Source: Rhodocollybia butyracea (lineage: Eukaryota > Basidiomycota > Agaricomycetes > Agaricales > Omphalotaceae). From it: a stretch of 64,000 nucleotides of DNA. Made by a program: the position numbers and the translations under genes. Shown here piece by piece: positions 19,411 through 30,686 of this stretch. The notes beneath the pieces were generated by a model. That model was not told the DNA's origin. It did not search any database and was given only the letters and a program-made list of their open reading frames with translations. The stretch covers positions 1 to 64,000 of the forward strand of contig JADNRY010000170.1 in assembly GCA_015501585.1 (NCBI GenBank), given 5' to 3'. How positions within the stretch are numbered: the stretch's first letter is position 1; every line of letters starts with the position of its first letter.

Positions 19411-22351
19411 TATGGAAAGCAAGAAGGGCCTGCCACGTCGGATCACGAATTTTGACATCGCCAAACTGATGGATCCAAATCGGGACATGGACCTCGGGCA
19501 CCTGCTATTATAATCAGGCAATTTATTATTATCTATTCATTATTGTCTTGCTCGTTTCGAAGTTATTAGTAGGGCATACCCATGCACAGTCACGGCTATC
19601 CAAAAGGCTTTCACAATTGTACCAGTACAAAGACAAAACCTTGGCGGTACAGTGACCATATGTACTATTCCATTTACCAATTCTTTGAGAGCCTTGCCTG
19701 ACAGATGCTAAGCCAACACTGAGCTCTTTGGACTCCAATATGGCAGTCATACCCTCTGTGTAGGCTACCCTTGCTCCCTCCCTGTGTTATTTCTATGTAC
19801 TACTATCCGAGTCATACATTCGTTGTACCGTGGCCAGTTGTCGCTCATGAGTCATGAGTCATGCATGTAATCTTTACAGGTCACTGAGCTGCTGTTTTGG
19901 GGCTGAGCGCAGAACCGGCGTATGCTCCTACCTTCCTGCCAGACTGTTTAAGAAGACTTACGGCTCAGGCTGGAGAGGTCCTGCCATCACAGTGTGACCC
20001 GGGATAAGTATATGTGTTATGGATTAGTCCTATGTTTTCCAAGATGTTTTCTTTATTCCTAAATAGGCTTCACAGACAATCCTTTATTTTCTTTGCTGTT
20101 TTTCTATCTACCACGCTGGCATACAGTATAGCACCCCAGTCAAACCCTTTAATGTGTGAGTCCTGGAGTGCTGAGTGCATATTTCTCTTACTTACTTGCT
20201 AACCAATTTACTAGCAATTACTTGAGCAATTAACTCTATTAGAGATTGTATTTACTAGTTTACATTGCATGCTAATACTACAATAATACTATGTGGAAGA
20301 GTGGAACACCTGAATTATTTTTGTGCTTCTACTACTGAGTCTGCAGGCTCCAGTAGTGAGATGGAGCTCAGACCCTGCCTCAGGGCTTTAGAATAACCCA
20401 TGTAGAACGAAGCCTCAGTTGTAGTGTATGAACAACTGAGGGTGATGCACTGATGATTCTGGGGGCTCAAGTATAAGTTTTAGGCTGGAAGAATAGATGA
20501 GCCTGTAGCCGGGTGGAAGCAACTAACGGATAAACATAAAGGTGAAACGAAGAATATAGATGGAATGCCAAAGCAGTATATGTGATACGGAAAACAAATA
20601 CCTTTCCTAACAACCCAGACCTGGAGCCCTCCTGAACCATATGGTGGTTGAGGTCAGCAGACTCAGATGCAGCCAGCTTACAGGGAGAAATGGATTTGAG
20701 CGGTAGCCAGTAAATCACAGATTCTTATTGCCGAGATTATTGGTGTATCATAGTTATCATTATCTGAGCATCAGTAAGCCAACAATAGGTAGCTCTCCAG
20801 TTCCTTGAAAGCTGGTACTACTAGGTAGACAAAAAAGCAACTCCGGCACTAATCTAACTGGCCATTTGCATAAATATAGAATGGAATCTGAAATTTAGGC
20901 TGGCCTACCATTAGTAAATAGCATAACTGTAAGACTAGTCACTAACATGATGTCCGAGGAACACATCAAGTGATTATTAGAGGTTGATCGATAAGGCAGA
21001 CAGTGTACTCAACACTGTTAGTTGGCTCTGGTCACACAGACACAGAGGAGACTAAGGTCCAGACACAGACACAGACAGAGAAAACACAACTTGATATTCC
21101 ACAAGTACGTACAAGCTTAAATACGAGTCCAGCAAGTTAATAATAAGTACAACACGTGAAGCGTTCACAGATGGAGTGAGAGTAATAAGACGAGAGTAGA
21201 ACATAGCACAAGGTAAGTGAGCAAGAATAGACAATAGCACAATAATAAAGCAATGGCGAGTGGGCAGGATAAAGATAGTAGAACTAGTTCACATACCAGT
21301 AGTTACAGCGAGAGAGAACGTTCCATAGATAGTAACGAAGTCAGAAGACTGTTCCATAGTAAGTATAATGAATATGATAGATAACAAAGTCCAACAGTGA
21401 TCAACTGGGGTGCTAAGTTGTAGGTACCCAAAGCTTTATGCGCTGATGCGGTAAATAGAAAGAACAAAGAAAATAATGGAATAAGGTTGAGGAATAAAGA
21501 AAGCAAAGAGAAGAAAGGATATCCTCATGCTTATCCCGAGGTGTGCGAGGTAGCGGGACTTCTATGCGGCGCGCGCAGCCCGGATTGGCTTCACTGCGAC
21601 AATAACATCTCAAGTAAACAGTGGTAAAGCCACCGAGGTAATCAACCATACCGTCTGGCCCAAGTCTTGGCCCAAGTACTACTACATCACATTGACACCT
21701 TGAAGATCATGCAAATAATCATTTGTGGAATCAATGATATGCTGTTCAATTGGGTTGGCATAGGGCTTGCATAGGGCCATGATTCCAGCCTCGTTCCAGC
21801 GTTTCTGGCTGAATCCCTGGCTGAATAAACTTGATAGATATATATGTTGAGATTAATAAGTTCAATAGAACTGAGCCTCAAGCTAGCCTCAAGCCCAAAG
21901 GAACAAATCACAAACAAATCATTCAAGTCCACCTGAATCCTGAAGCCTGGTGATGCAATGTTGAAGGAAGACAAACTAGCTCAAGGAACTATTAACCTTC
22001 CATCTGATGAAGGCAATGCATTTCCACCTGTGACGAGTCCAAAGAGCTTAGCGCAGGCTGTCAGGCGCTCACAAGGCGCTCAAAGAACCAGTAAATTTGA
22101 ATACGGTCACCCGTAGTATGTACTATCAAGGCTTGCACACTTACAGTCATCTTTTGCACAGCCGTGACCATGTATGGCCCATGGGTATGCCCTACTAAAT
22201 TCTAAAAACTTCTCATTCGATGGAGGGATAGATAGTAATAGATTTACATAATTAAAACGGGTCCCCGAGGTCCATATCCCGATTTGGCTCCATCAGTTCG
22301 GCTACGTCAAAATTCATGATCCGACGTGGCAGGCCCTTCTTGCTTTCCATA
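19411..22351. mobile_element. Long-TIR element B, same family as A
   Basis: Begins TATGGAAAGCAAGAAGGGCC and ends with its inverse. The TIRs are similar for about 95 bp, then diverge. CATATC is duplicated at 19405-19410 and 22352-22357. The terminal repeats match those of element A closely. The interior (19.5-22.25 kb) contains no long ORF and appears to hold further unidentified repeats. Confidence 0.7.
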
Positions 22352-22357
22352 CATATC

Positions 22358-22500
22358 CTCTTCCATAACAAAAGCATCCTCTAATGTGTAAGATTGTTTA
22401 AAATAGAAGACGAGAGTTGGTTAACTGCTGTAGCTAACTGAGAGATTTCCTCGGGAATACGAGGAAGAGATGAAGATGAAGATGAAGGTTGACTAGTCAA
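22358..22500 (-). pseudogene. Coding remnant abutting element B
   Basis: On the minus strand LPRIPEEISQLATAVNQLSS and then, after a frame change, a TLEDAFVMEEDM segment lead straight into GRYRSRKG of the nuclease once element B is removed. It therefore belonged to the Harbinger coding strand before insertion, but its position in a standard nuclease is unclear. Low-complexity Ser precedes it. Confidence 0.4.
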
Positions 22501-23990
22501 GTTGTCTTGCACACGGGCTGGAGCACCCCTTGTACGTGAACATCAACTGCCAACTTTGGACTTGACCCTGGTTATGGAGATGAGACTGATCATGGGAATT
22601 CAGACATTGAAGACAATGTTGAGAGGTCTAAACTGGGGTGAACTTAGAAATAGCCTACACAACCACACCAAACACACACACAACTTATTACTCAGTTCGG
22701 GTTTTTTAGTTCAGCCAAATAATATTTATTTAAAACTTCAATCTATTCAAGTGCTTCCTTGCTACACTGAGTGTTATTTCACTAAGTGCCTTCCCTTTCA
22801 AAGTACAGACTTATTTAAGCTGATCCCCAAGCTCTGAGCTGTCAAACAAATACTATTCTTAAGTCCCTTGGTAAAATCACAAATTAACACAAGTCACAAC
22901 TGACCAGAGGGTGTCCCTATAACTCAGACAGAGCTCTGACTGCAGCCTAACTGTGGTTTGAAAATAATATTCAAAGTCCTTTCTAAGTCTTTGTCTTAAC
23001 TTCTCTGCACTCATTCACACTGAATCTCTTTCTGTCTCTTTACTCAAGTTCAATTGCTTGTCAATTTCTCTCTGTAAATCCCAGTCTTTATATCAATTCA
23101 ATCTTTTAGTAGTAGCCTGATAAGGAGCTGCTACACCTGGTGGGGGTAAGAAAGAATGCTTTTCTCTTCATTTCCTTGCCTTTTTATACTCCTAGGTCCT
23201 TGAAATTTTCTTAATTAAGGTACCATGGGTTGGTAAGACTCTCTTGGCTTGCCAAGAGCCAAGAAGATAAATCTCATGTTGCCCTTGTTAGCCATACCTG
23301 AGCTTATAAGTGTTCTCCTGGTTCCTACACTGTCCCCAGGGCTCTATATCATTGTCTCATGGGTCCTCTACCCATATTACACCTTTTCTACATCTTTTAT
23401 TTAATAAGTAACGGAGGGGAGGGAAGAACGATGCATTCCCGATGAGTGGTTCGACTTTGATGCCTTTTCTCTTCTCCTCCCTAGGTCGGTCCGAATAAAT
23501 TTTATTATAGGCATGTCGCTAGGACGCGCCGCGCCTTTCTTTTACTGCCGGGGCCGGGCCACTTTGATCCCCGGCCCCTAATTCATCACTAATCGTCTAG
23601 TTTCTCTCTGTAGTTCGTTCCAGGGAACCAGTACTTCAATTCTCTTACTTTAAAACGGATATGGGTTCACATTATGCTTGCCCTCATTTGTCTCTCTTCA
23701 TCTGTATATCCCTGTATAGGACTTTTTGTAGTAGGTAGTATTAATTGAATAGACTTTAGATCTGGCAAGCCTAAATCAATCTAGGTAAATCAATTTGATT
23801 GATTTTGAGTTTGTGGGTCAACGATGCATCCTTGCACAGTAATGTAGCCTCTTAAAACATAGTGTATCTCCCTTCAAATGGGTTTCTACATACTAGATAC
23901 CTGAAGTGGACCTTCAAAGTGTCTAATACATAACGTACCCTAGGTAGTGACGTGACGTGTTTCATGGGGTCTTTTAAATGATGACATTTC
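22501..23990. other. Repeat-like, non-coding; possible LTR remnant
   Basis: T-rich, without a supported gene. Around 22660-22700 an ACACCAAACACACACACAAC run followed by GTTCGGG resembles runs at about 29350 and 51275. At 23400-23590 a G/C-rich end (GCCGGGGCCGGGCC) resembles fungal LTR 3' regions. This is suggestive only. Confidence 0.3.
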
Positions 23991-24125
23991 GCTTGAATTT
24001 CGGCGTACAGCGTAATTCGGCATGTCAACAAAGTCCTGCTTTATGCATTTCCTTGACAAGTGATCGAAATACATGACAAGCCATTCCCATTCATTCACAT
24101 ATACGCCGTGGATGGCCTTTTGCTA

Positions 24126-24458
24126 TCAGTGATAGAAAATAATAGACAGTGAATTCATACCATGGACCAGTTCATCGACCCACATTTGGCCGGTCAATAT
24201 TGAATTGTGAACCCGTTCAATGGATTTGGAAAGACAAGGAAGTGTCATCAAAGTATAGGCACAAAGTGCCCCAACAATTGCTGGGAGAAATTTTCGGAGT
24301 CTCTGCTGACAGTTTGGAGGCCTAGACAACTTTTGGGATGTCTGTACGCGTGTAGACACCATTTGAGACAATGAAAAACGCGTAGAGATTGGCCAAATAT
24401 CACTTTTGATTGTAAAATAACATACTGTGGCACTAGTGACTACTCGTGTCCAATCCAT
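24126..24458 (-). pseudogene. PIF/Harbinger nuclease, N-terminal fragment
   Basis: The minus-strand frame encodes a membrane-like LPAIVGALCAYTLMTLPCL stretch and then HNSILTGQMWVDELVHGM. The H.S.LTG..W..EL..G motif is the usual start of fungal Harbinger nucleases, just before the region that follows with GHP.R. After a stop at 24126 the frame changes and GHPRRIYVNEWEWLVMYFDH continues to about 24050. It lies 130 bp inside the right TIR of the element, as expected for a nuclease gene read inward. The middle of the gene is displaced to 19.2-19.4 kb by insertions. Confidence 0.6.
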
Positions 24459-24862
24459 GACTCCACGTAGCTACCCAAGCTCAACCTAGTCCGAGTAGAT
24501 TGGACTTTTGGCAAAATCAACGTCACCCTACCCTACCCAACCCTACTCAACCCTACCCAGCCCCACCCAGCTTCCCAAACAGGGCCTTAATCATTACTGA
24601 GTCAAAAAAAGGCATAGGTCAACATGAAGGCGGATTCCAAGGGTAGGGAGACTTTCTGAAGGCCTCTGCAAACAACAGATCTATCTTGACAAGTAGAGAG
24701 CACAGTTCACCACCTTGGTGCACATGAACTCTCTCTGCTTTGTCCTTACTCCAGCATGCTTCAGTGTCTCCCTTCTGGCTTACAGACCATTTGAACAAGC
24801 TGAACCCCAGCTTCAAAACACATTTTATCTCTTGTTAATATCATCCTTTGCTGTTGGGCTAT

Positions 24863-25303
24863 TCACAGTTCAAGTTGCAGCCTACAGTGTGACACATCAT
24901 TGTCACATGAATTTTGGTATATCATTCTGACAGGAATTTTGAGGAGAATCCAATGGAATTTTTGCCAAGGCCATTGGATGAGCCATGATGCATCCCATTT
25001 CTCATTTATATTGAGAATACAATTGAGTACTTGCGTACTCTTGTCGAGTGATGCCGCTACATCTTGTAGCGCAGAAGAAATATCACTTAAACCCTCTCGG
25101 GCTGGCCGTTTCTTATGAATAGTCATAGACTGTTCATTAGGTGGACTCTTGTCCTGCCTGTAGTGCCGTCCTTCAGACGCATGCACCGAATGAGTCACTG
25201 ATGCGACTGAATAGATTGAGTGTGGTGACACGTCACCACAAATGGAAGGTGCGCGATTGCGCATACTCTGATATGACTTCTCTGATTGATTTTGAGAGGT
25301 CAT
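24863..25303 (-). pseudogene. ORF1 (Gag N-terminal extension) of a diverged Gypsy copy
   Basis: The first 115 or so residues (MTSQNQSEKSYQSMRNRAPS and LSDISSALQDVAASLDKSTQ) align with the start of the 578-residue ORF1 of the complete Gypsy element (MDQNRNSEKSQRDASNRHSQ; HDLKEAMQELSQFYGQGAQA), and the order and spacing are preserved. The match puts this fragment, together with the LTR at 25472-25731, in the same family. It is cut at about 24863, roughly 270 bp from the Harbinger end. Function is unknown; the shared helical segment suggests a conserved structural part of Gag. Confidence 0.65.
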
Positions 25304-25471
25304 AGGGACAGTGAATGATATAGCGGGAAGGAAAAATGGAGCGGGTTTGTATAGATTGTGTAGCGAGCTGGAATAATGGTTGTTATACTTGGTAGTATAA
25401 CTGTTTTTAGCTTGTTAAACTGATAGCTTTGTGTTATTCACAAAATAGTAATTTTTTGATGTTCAAAAAAG

Positions 25472-25731
25472 TATAACGCGCCCTATGGGCAAAGTCCTTA
25501 AGAACACCGGTGAACACGACAAATAGGATACTATTGTGTGTATGAATGTGTAAAAGACTAACTAGACTCTTAAGTAATCGTACGATACTTATAGTAACGG
25601 ATTTATTATATATTATATAATTAATAATAAATAGAATGATAAGATAGACCGTTTGGTCTATCGGCGGTGTCTAGGATGACCGTATCGCCGGATACGGTCA
25701 GTGGTGATTATGGAGAGGCGGAGGCGTTACA
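25472..25731 (-). repeat. 5' LTR of a diverged Gypsy copy
   Basis: Begins TATAACGCG and ends GGAGGCGTTACA, as the LTRs of the 41.6-51.0 kb element do (TATAACGCCC...GGAGGCGTTACA), with the same length (260 bp) and similar ends but a diverged middle. The internal side carries the same self-complementary TTTTTTGATGTTCAAAAAA next to the LTR, showing that this is a 5' LTR with leader rather than a solo LTR. Confidence 0.7.
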
Positions 25732-28137
25732 AAAGATAACCTTTCACGCGTCCAACCCGTGTATCTAACATATGTTAGCATAAAGTTTGACTTACAAGAA
25801 ATGGCTTACCTGCAAGACCAACACTCTCTGCCTCCTCTCTGGTCAAGACAATAACAGTATCAAACCTCCCCCCTTTGAGAGGTGAGGCCTTGACCACATT
25901 CTTTACATCTTGTCCCTAGATCTGGCTTTGCATTGAACTCGGAGCAATTTGGTGAGCACATTATTCTTATCGATAGTGTGGTGTCGTTACCAACCACGGC
26001 GCGTTACAGACAATCTCGGCTCAGGTTCTACGGCGAGGCCAAGTTTTCAGGACTTTATGCTCCTTCTTACTGGTAGGTACTCCCATATCGACTTAATCAG
26101 TCGTTTTACTTACTTACTGACGCAGTCTTTAACATTGTGCTTCTGCGCCCGCTTTCAATCCAATCGCTTATCCTATGATGGTTAGTTCTTTGTCTTCTAA
26201 TCTATTTATCTATTAGTCTTACCTCCCCAACCAGCCTCTGGAAAATGCCATCCTTAAGGCTTACAACGGACTGGTAGGTAGGCGATACCCGGAAGTCCAA
26301 GGAGGACTTTTTGTCACATCCCCCAACATGACGACCGTTCCGCCACTCGTGCTTAATTCCCCCAACAGTCCCCAACAAGTTTGTTTACGGCGCCAGCTCC
26401 ATTATGGCGAACATGACATTCTCTTGAATGCACAGCCCATTAACCACACTCTTCCTCACCATGCTCTCATTCAGTTTCCGGGGCCCGGCCATGCTACTGA
26501 TATATTTTGGGCTTTGCCCAGCGAGGATGATTTCGAGCCCATTGATGGTCAGGAGCTGTCTGGAACCCCTCTGGGACATCTTTCCTCGACATTGATCGAG
26601 CAACTTTACACAGAATTTACAAACCTCTTCTCTTCGCCTCGCTCCCCTTCATTCACAAACGATCCCGAGATCAAAACTTTGCGCCCTCGAGTTCGACACT
26701 TGTTTTCTCAGCTCTCTGTCCCATCCCTCCTTCAGCAGGCTGTCATGAGATGGCGTATTGCGCAGCGTATGATCCTTCTCATCGATGCGTGCATAACTTG
26801 GCTTGTTGAAGTAATGCCAACGTTTGCAGAACCGGACGCTTGGAAAGTTCACACACTGCGCAATGTTGTTGGTGCAGTTACGGAGGATCCTTTGGCAGTA
26901 GAACGACTGTATTTGGAAAGCAATTTTCACGTTCCTTTTGCTAACTAGACTGAGAATCAATATAGGCTGGAATCCCTGTCTGGTTCTATCGGGGGCTCGA
27001 TGTCAGCTCAACGGTCAAAGTTCAGAAGTGGATAAAAGAAGAAGACAACCCCGCCTTGCGTTTGCCCCATAGCTGGATTGATTATGCAGATGATTCCCCT
27101 ATGCGCCCGATTGTTTACAACAGATCCATTGAAGCTTCCCAGGATTGTTATCGCAAAATGGCTGAGGAATGCTGGACAATTGCATTTCCGGCGGCCATCT
27201 TTGGTGCCAATCTCATTCATAACAATGTAGATTACTCAGTCAAGTCGACGGCTTCTTCTAGTACCTCCACAAAACTCTCAACTCCGTCCGGTTCAACCAG
27301 AAACTCTGACTCCAATGCCCTTGCCGCTGGACCTTTGCGCACTAGGTCTCCATCCAGTGCCTCCTCTTCTCAGCCTCACAGTAAGTACACTTTTTTTGGT
27401 ATCTGAGAGAATTTACGGAATTTACTGATTATTGTCGATCAGAAAAACAAAAAACCACCAAAAATCTACCTGGTGTTCAACACAATAAATTTCTTGAACC
27501 CGATTCTCCTATCATGCCACATGCCTTCCCCAAGTGGGTCGAGGCTGCTCTCTCTCTGTCGCATCACTTCAAGGTCGATGAACAGCCTCGGCCGGGTGTG
27601 AATCGTGGATACGTGCTACCGGAACCTGCGGTATTTGCGAATCACCAGAATGAGGTCTCTCGTGCGCAGTATTTCTTAACATATCTCAAAGTGCGTCGGG
27701 TTTTCAATGCTGCAATTAACCTCCTTAGTCCGATAGTCTGTCAGAGATCGGCAAAGGACTGGCGCAGACTTCTCTCGCTAGAATTACATGGTTTGTTGCA
27801 AACAAACACACACGAGGGTACCGCGAGGTTGCGGCTGTGCAATGAGATGAACGAAGTTGCTGCCCGTATGGGAAGCTCGTTTGTAAGTGCATTTCTCACT
27901 TCCGCTTATTTCCTTTGGGCTAACCATTCTTCAGTCTATCGATCTCACAGATCTTTCTCTCGCTTCCGCAAGCTGGAAGGGACATATCTACACAGGACGC
28001 CTTCCAGATGACGTGCAGACCGAGGTTTTGCAGGAGATCTTCAAAATTTCATTCAAGCAAGAGTTTATGCTGCTAGATCGGTTTCTTTACAGACTCGTGC
28101 CGCGCAGCCAAGGCACTTCAGGCAGCCCCTCTACCAC

Positions 28138-28310
28138 CCATATTAGGGTAAATACCCTGTGTCAAGAATTGCCCTAATATGGCTTAAATCTTGGAATTAT
28201 ACCACACCTTGGATGCATCCACCCTATTGAAAATAGTGGTGGTACCATCCACTGGGTATTATCCACAGATGGATGCATCCATGGTGGTATCATCCACTAT
28301 GGATGGCACC
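28138..28310. repeat. Hairpin and GGATGCATCCA-rich repeat
   Basis: CCATATTAGGG ... CCCTAATATGG (28138-28182) is a perfect 11-bp inverted repeat. It is followed by several copies of the palindromic word TGGATGCATCCA and its variants (GGTGGTACCATCCACT and similar). Confidence 0.55.
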
Positions 28311-28495
28311 CCCAAAAGTGAATGACTTTAGTCAGTGAGCATCACGTTTATACTGATACAAATCATCACAAACAATAGATATAATAAAGACTTACAAACA
28401 TTAATACTGTTAGACCATAACCATTTACAAGCTATAGTACTCAATTACTAGTGGCAGAAATTATTTTGATTGTAGACAGTTCACGGCGACGTTTG

Positions 28496-28870
28496 GGCGC
28501 TTAAATCAGCGCCCCACCCGCCGCTGTATATAACTCTCCTTATACCATTTTTTTTTACAAGTTCTACTATTCAAATCAAGCAGTGGATGCAACCAAATGG
28601 TCTCTTTCAAGTGGTTGCATCCAAAAGTGGATCCATCCATTGTGGAGGCATTCCAAAACTTGTAAGCTTAGTCCTCCACAATCAATCTATCCACCTTTGG
28701 ATGCAACCACTTGACAGTGGCCACATGGGTGCATCCACCCATGGATGCCTCCACAATAGGTTCATCCATCTCCAGATAGAACCACTGGATCAAGACCATA
28801 TGGTTGCACCCACTGCTTGATCTCAATAGTGAACTCGTAAAAAAAAAAGACCATTAATTTAAGCGCCCGG
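28496..28870. repeat. MITE with GCGCTTAAAT ends and TGGATGCA-rich core
   Basis: Left arm GCGCTTAAAT, then TTTTTTTTTACAAGTTC and AATCAAGCAGTGGATGCAAC, is mirrored at the right by GTTGCACCCACTGCTTGAT, GAACTCGTAAAAAAAAAA and ATTTAAGCGC. The arms are about 130 and 85 bp. The core is a string of WGGATGCAACCA variants in both directions. It sits inside the multi-copy gene described at 26230-29066. Confidence 0.7.
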
Positions 28871-29125
28871 GCATCCGTGAGCTGTTTGGTCACCTGTTTG
28901 CGTCAGGCGACGTTGCACGCCTTCTTCCAGATCATGCGTGGATGGACTCGCTCAAACACGGTTCGGATGAACTCAACGACCGTCCGTGCTGGGGAGAGGG
29001 TGGGATCAACGAGTGTTCGCGGTACTGGGGAACTGAAGCAAACTGAGTTCTATCTTGCAGCTTATTATATCCATGCGTTTGCGGACTTTTTTCAACGAGC
29101 TCCAACTATGCCACATTTCCTTTGA

Positions 29126-30686
29126 TAAGACATTTATTTTTTTCGTATTTTTTGCGTTTTGCTTTTTGATTCTCTTTGTTTTAATCTACTGTTAAATTTG
29201 ATATTGCGGTTGAACCGCTTTCACTGTTTAGGCCCGAATAAGATACTAAGCAGGGTGCCGAAAGGCGGCGTATAAAAGGTGTGTCGGCGACCCTCATCGG
29301 CAAAAGAGGGCCAACGTCGCTGATAGGGCTAACTATGGGTATGTGGGCAGAAGGCAAAACAACACCAACACAAACACACAATCAGACTTTTGAGTTCTGG
29401 GGTAATTCAAGATTGATCAATGGACTCTATTGCACAAAATGCTCTATAGTCTCTGGGGTTCTCTTTGTACTTTAACTATTCCTTTCAAAACAAGACTCTG
29501 GACTTCAAAACTTTCAAACAAGACAAGACTGGGACTTTAACTTTCAATCAATCAACAACAACAACAACAAGTGCAAGGTCTCTTTCTTTGTCTGTTCAAA
29601 TGCAATCCAAGTTCATTCAAGTTCTGTCAGAAGCAAAAGCACTCTGAATAATTCTGTTCTTTCTTCTGCCAGAAGCACCCTATTACTACAAGCTTGACAG
29701 CAAGCCAGTTAACCTGGGGGGGGAGGGATGCCTGCTCTTTCTGGAGGTCTCCCCTTGATTATATACCCAAGGAAGCCAAGAGTATTGGTAAGGGGAGCAT
29801 GTGCTCTGCATACGAGGCTGTATGGCATCATATGGTCAATTCTATTGTGAAATTTTACATCAGACCCGGAAACGGTGAACAGAGACCGCCCCATGAGGTC
29901 GTTTCACTCTATTCAGTTCCATTTCGGATCATAGATGTTCAATCTTGAGTTCTTGGTATGTTCTTTTTCATTCATTCTTGATTGTCAGTACTTACAGTGA
30001 CTTATGACTGTAAGTAAGTGTGAACCAGTAGTCCACAGGTTCTATAAGTGAGGGAGGACTTGAAGAAGGATGTATCTCAGCTATTCTCGCTTCGATAATC
30101 GTCATCTAAGCCCTGCAACATCAAGTTTCATTCTAATCTTTGAAATACTGCTCCAAGGGGACAGATCTCAGTTCTATGCTGGAGCATCGGAAAACCACCC
30201 GGTATCGGGACGTCTTACCGTATTTCCAACTCGTATAAACTCGTTTCAAGGGTTCATAAAATTTCTAAGGTCTCTGACTGATGGGTATTGAAGTATGAGC
30301 ATATCTATAGAAATATAGGTATGTCTCCTCCTAGTACCTACTCAAATCTCGTCTCTATGGTCGGGGGACACATGGGGTATAAGGCGGGAGGGCAGGGGAC
30401 GTCGACGGGACCTGTTCGGACTCGGTTTGACCCCCACTCCTGTCCTGTATCATTGTGCTATGCACTTATTTGAAAATGAGGCATTTATCCCAACAACTGA
30501 TGTAACCATGTCCTGGGACCGGAGAAGTACCCTGGATACCGGTACTTCGATGCCGTCGGATGCCTATGCACTGCTTTCGTTCGTTCTAGTGCTTCAGGGT
30601 CTCTGGTACATTTCATTTCTTGCCCCAGATTGCCCTTTTGCATGTTCTAAGTTTTATACCCTTAGTAAGGTATTATCATTCTGAGT
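29126..30686. other. No supported gene
   Basis: A TATAAAAGG box at 29272 is followed by purine/pyrimidine-skewed leader-like sequence with repeated AACTTTCAA and CAACAACAACAA words, as seen in LTR leaders. I found no retrotransposon domain. Small ORFs at 29.7-30.7 kb have no recognisable motif. Confidence 0.35.

Larger units (their letters stand above)
15816..24586. mobile_element. PIF/Harbinger transposon, split by nested insertions
   Basis: The ends are GGCCCTGTTCAGGAACCCAG... and ...CTTCCCAAACAGGGCC, inverted repeats that continue into GGGTNGGGTAGGGT-type sub-terminal repeats. TTA flanks both sides (15813-15815 and 24587-24589), the 3-bp target duplication of PIF/Harbinger. The element carries a Myb/SANT-like gene on the plus strand at the left and pieces of the DDE nuclease on the minus strand. 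Two 2.5-2.9 kb long-TIR elements (16733-19183 and 19411-22351) and other repeats have expanded it to 8.8 kb. It is not autonomous now. Confidence 0.8.
26230..29066 (+). pseudogene. Spliced multi-copy Agaricomycete protein, interrupted by MITEs
   Basis: Coding blocks follow in one direction. 26280-26930 gives VGRRYPEVQGGLFVTSPN, LHYGEHDILLNAQPINHTLP and LRNVVGAVTEDPLAVERLYL. 26966-27382 starts AGIPVWFYRGLDVSSTVKVQ and holds MRPIVYNRSIEASQDCYRKM. 27443-27883 holds FPKWVEAALSLSHHFKVDEQ and RAQYFLTYLKVRRVFNAAIN. About 27935-28135 holds ASWKGHIYTGRLPDDVQTEV and KISFKQEFMLLDRFLYRLVP. Introns of GT...AG type separate the later blocks; the first gap (26931-26965) is only 35 nt. IRELFGHLFASGDVARLLPD and GGINECSRYWGTEAN at 28872-29045 look like the next exon, displaced by about 730 bp of MITE sequence. 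I recognise the GIPVW and IY-repeat layout as a repetitive Agaricomycete family without known function. The start is not resolved. Confidence 0.5.

Noticed and set aside
30427..30684. 85-codon ORF before the Copia element
   Set aside because: No domain, no homology recognised and no promoter. It runs up to the LTR by chance.
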